A stretch of DNA of 12,377 nt from JBGPBY01 sp041481485 (lineage in GTDB: Bacteria; Acidobacteriota; Terriglobia; 20CM-2-55-15), in NCBI GenBank assembly GCA_041481485.1, contig JBGPBY010000180.1, forward strand, positions 1-12,377. Direction: 5' to 3'. Shown here piece by piece: positions 11,216 through 12,377 of this stretch (the first letter of the stretch is position 1; the number at the start of each line of letters is the position of its first letter). The notes below the pieces were generated by a model. That model made no database searches, was not told the DNA's origin, and saw nothing but the letters and a program-made list of their open reading frames with translations. Both the position numbers and the translations under genes were made by a program.

Positions 11216-12277
11216 TCAAGACCCTTGCCAGTCCTGTGTTCTACGCGTGACCTCTGTTCCTTCAGGGTTGAGGTCAAAACCTCCGTTTTTACGGCCGGGA
11301 TTGCCGTAGTGCTGCTTGCCGGTCAACAGGTGGGCTTGTGGCCCCTGTGGATCGACGATCCCCTGAGAGAACCATTCGTGGTTTTTGCAGAGATAGTGAA
11401 GTTTGTGACTCTCCAGTGGTGATTCGAGAAAGTTCGTCACGGTTTGTTCCCAGCCGTCCGGGACTTCGTTGAGGGTGATGCCCAGTGTGTTGCAGAGATG
11501 AACAATCTGCACCCGGTCCCGGTTGGAAAATTCGTAGCGCTTCCGTGGTCTCTCCATTTCCCATCGTCGTCGGAAGATTTTGAAGATTTGGGTGTCCCTC
11601 TCAGAGAGGACTTTCCCAGAGTGTCCATTGGCCTTCGGATTTTTGGATTTCACTCGGGCAAGTGTTCCCTTTATCCCTGATGCTGATTCCTGAACACTGG
11701 ATACTGGATACTGGACACTGGTAAACGATGACTTTAGTAATGACTCACTCAAAGGCTTCTGAAAGGCTTCAGGTATGACTTCTGAAGAGACATCATTAAT
11801 GTCTTTCGGAAAGACATCGGCGAAGGGTTCCGTAAAGCACTTCGGCTTCTTGACCTGCTTCTGTTCACTGAACGTTTTCAGGAGGTTTTTCACGCGCCGC
11901 AAAATCTCATCCTTCAATGGGCATTCCGGGAGCCGGTCAAACGCTTTACGCCAAGCTCGGACAACATTGGGATTGTTTGGAGTGGGAGCGTTGACAGCCA
12001 GTGCGTCCGGCAAGAAAACGAGACGAGCCTTCCAGTCGGCTATCGCCATCGCCTTATCTACCAGTTCCTGAAAGCAGTCACGGAACTCCTGAAGGTCCCA
12101 CTGGAGCATTTCCGCCAGCGCGGCCTCACCGGCATCGACAACACCGGGTACGATGATCGACGCACGTCCAGTCAGCAGGAACACGTACAGCCATTGTGCG
12201 CAGGGCTGTGGCCGCGACAGTTGAGTGAAGCGGTGGTCATCATGCAGATCCACAGGGAATCGTCGGTAGAGGCTCAT
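11216..12277 (-). CDS. Putative replication-initiation-like protein
   Basis: This 353-residue protein starts at ATG 12277, which overlaps the stop of the upstream gene as ATGA. Residues 1-135 look like a winged-helix domain of the kind seen in phage and plasmid replication proteins: a hydrophobic helix (CAQWLYVFLLTGR), a segment VVDAGEAALAEMLQW followed by EFRDCFQELVDKAMAI, and a short strand pair (WKARLVFLPDAL) before a conserved-looking NNPNVVRAWRKAFDRLPECPL. Residues 136-215 are a low-complexity linker rich in Lys, Ser, Phe and Pro that includes the 7-bp tandem repeat. The C-terminal part (216-310) is a second helical region ending in YLCKNHEWFSQGI, with a loose Gly/Arg-rich tail. It probably binds the element's origin, but there is no helicase, primase or nuclease motif. 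The call rests on overall pattern and neighbours. Confidence 0.5.
   Translation of the reverse strand: MSLYRRFPVDLHDDHRFTQLSRPQPCAQWLYVFLLTGRASIIVPGVVDAGEAALAEMLQWDLQEFRDCFQELVDKAMAIADWKARLVFLPDALAVNAPTPNNPNVVRAWRKAFDRLPECPLKDEILRRVKNLLKTFSEQKQVKKPKCFTEPFADVFPKDINDVSSEVIPEAFQKPLSESLLKSSFTSVQYPVSSVQESASGIKGTLARVKSKNPKANGHSGKVLSERDTQIFKIFRRRWEMERPRKRYEFSNRDRVQIVHLCNTLGITLNEVPDGWEQTVTNFLESPLESHKLHYLCKNHEWFSQGIVDPQGPQAHLLTGKQHYGNPGRKNGGFDLNPEGTEVTRRTQDWQGS
11694..11721. repeat. Four tandem 7-bp repeats inside the replication-like gene
   Basis: The unit A(C/T)ACTGG occurs four times without gap (ACACTGG, ATACTGG, ATACTGG, ACACTGG). It encodes residues near 187-196 (SVQYPVSSVQ) of the linker. Because 7 is not a multiple of 3, gain or loss of one unit would shift the frame and cut off the C-terminal domain. 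Confidence 0.75.
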
Positions 12278-12377
12278 CGTGCTGAGAGGCTCCTCTGTTC
12301 GGCCTGTTCCCGTTTGCGCTGTGCCTCTTTGATCTCATCCTCAATGTAACGACGAACCCCACTCGCGGGAAATCTCA
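12274..12377 (-). CDS. C-terminal end of a probable AlpA/excisionase-like DNA-binding protein (partial)
   Basis: Only the last 33 codons are in the window; the start lies beyond the right edge. The visible chain begins RFPASGVRRYIEDEIKEAQR and ends in a charged helix. The RFP-x-S-x-V-x-x-Y/F-I pattern is the usual C-terminal part of small MerR/AlpA-type winged-helix proteins and excisionases carried by prophages and satellites. Its TGA overlaps the ATG of the replication-like gene, which shows coupled translation and supports the frame. The fragment is short, so the family call is tentative. Confidence 0.45.
   Translation of the reverse strand, partial: RFPASGVRRYIEDEIKEAQRKREQAEQRSLSAR

Larger units (their letters stand above)
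6002..12377. mobile_element. Left part of a tRNA-Val-integrated element (prophage, phage satellite or island)
   Basis: Everything right of the tRNA fits one integrated element: a tyrosine recombinase gene, an apparent cargo pair next to the tRNA, and a leftward run of small genes including a replication-like protein, a phage-type HTH protein and, at the edge, an AlpA/excisionase-like tail. The genes are short, closely packed and mostly unrecognised, unlike the housekeeping genes to the left. No structural or packaging ATPase genes are visible in 6.4 kb, but the element continues beyond the window, so prophage and satellite cannot be told apart. Confidence 0.8.

Noticed and set aside
11694..11721. 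Heptamer run as a CRISPR array
   Set aside because: Units are 7 bp, contiguous, without spacers, and lie within a coding frame. No CRISPR array was found elsewhere.

Overview
The window has two parts. Positions 1 to about 6001 are ordinary bacterial chromosome. Positions 6002 to the right edge are the left part of an integrated mobile element whose far end lies outside the window. LpxC implies a lipopolysaccharide-making Gram-negative host. The mix of a sigma-54 activator, rlmH, comF, lpxC and polA with moderately GC-rich codon use would fit Acidobacteriota or a related phylum, but that is only an impression and the sequence does not prove it.

Chromosomal part: a PspF-like sigma-54 activator (89-1036) overlaps rlmH (1033-1488) by four bases. 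A 98-bp nested inverted repeat of REP type (1524-1621) lies just before a ComF-type phosphoribosyltransferase (1635-2330). comF meets lpxC (2302-3174, minus) tail to tail with a 29-bp overlap. polA (3294-5807) is divergent from lpxC and has a proofreading domain without the DxE residues. A tRNA-Val(GAC) gene (5928-6001) follows, with a textbook -35/-10 promoter at 5886-5914.

Element: the 3' end of tRNA-Val is the likely attachment site. Directly inside it are a pair of 10-bp direct repeats (6068-6088) and a two-gene plus-strand unit. The first gene encodes a 107-residue helical protein. The second encodes a 250-residue protein with two SAP-like helical repeats and a PD-(D/E)XK nuclease core. 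This unit is the best candidate for an undescribed system: its position between the tRNA junction and the integrase gene is the classic site for defence cargo. Converging on it from the minus strand is a complete tyrosine recombinase gene (7317-8528). A related repeat pair with the same 11-bp spacing lies upstream of that gene.

The rest of the element reads leftward as a run of small genes, partly overlapping. It begins at the right edge with the tail of a probable AlpA/excisionase-like protein, coupled by ATGA to a 353-residue replication-protein-like gene. Five small proteins of unknown function follow, then a protein with paired CxxC motifs and a helix-turn-helix protein resembling phage small-terminase or phBC6A51-type proteins. 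No capsid, tail, portal or large-terminase gene is visible. This is compatible with the early end of a prophage or with a phage satellite or integrative island.
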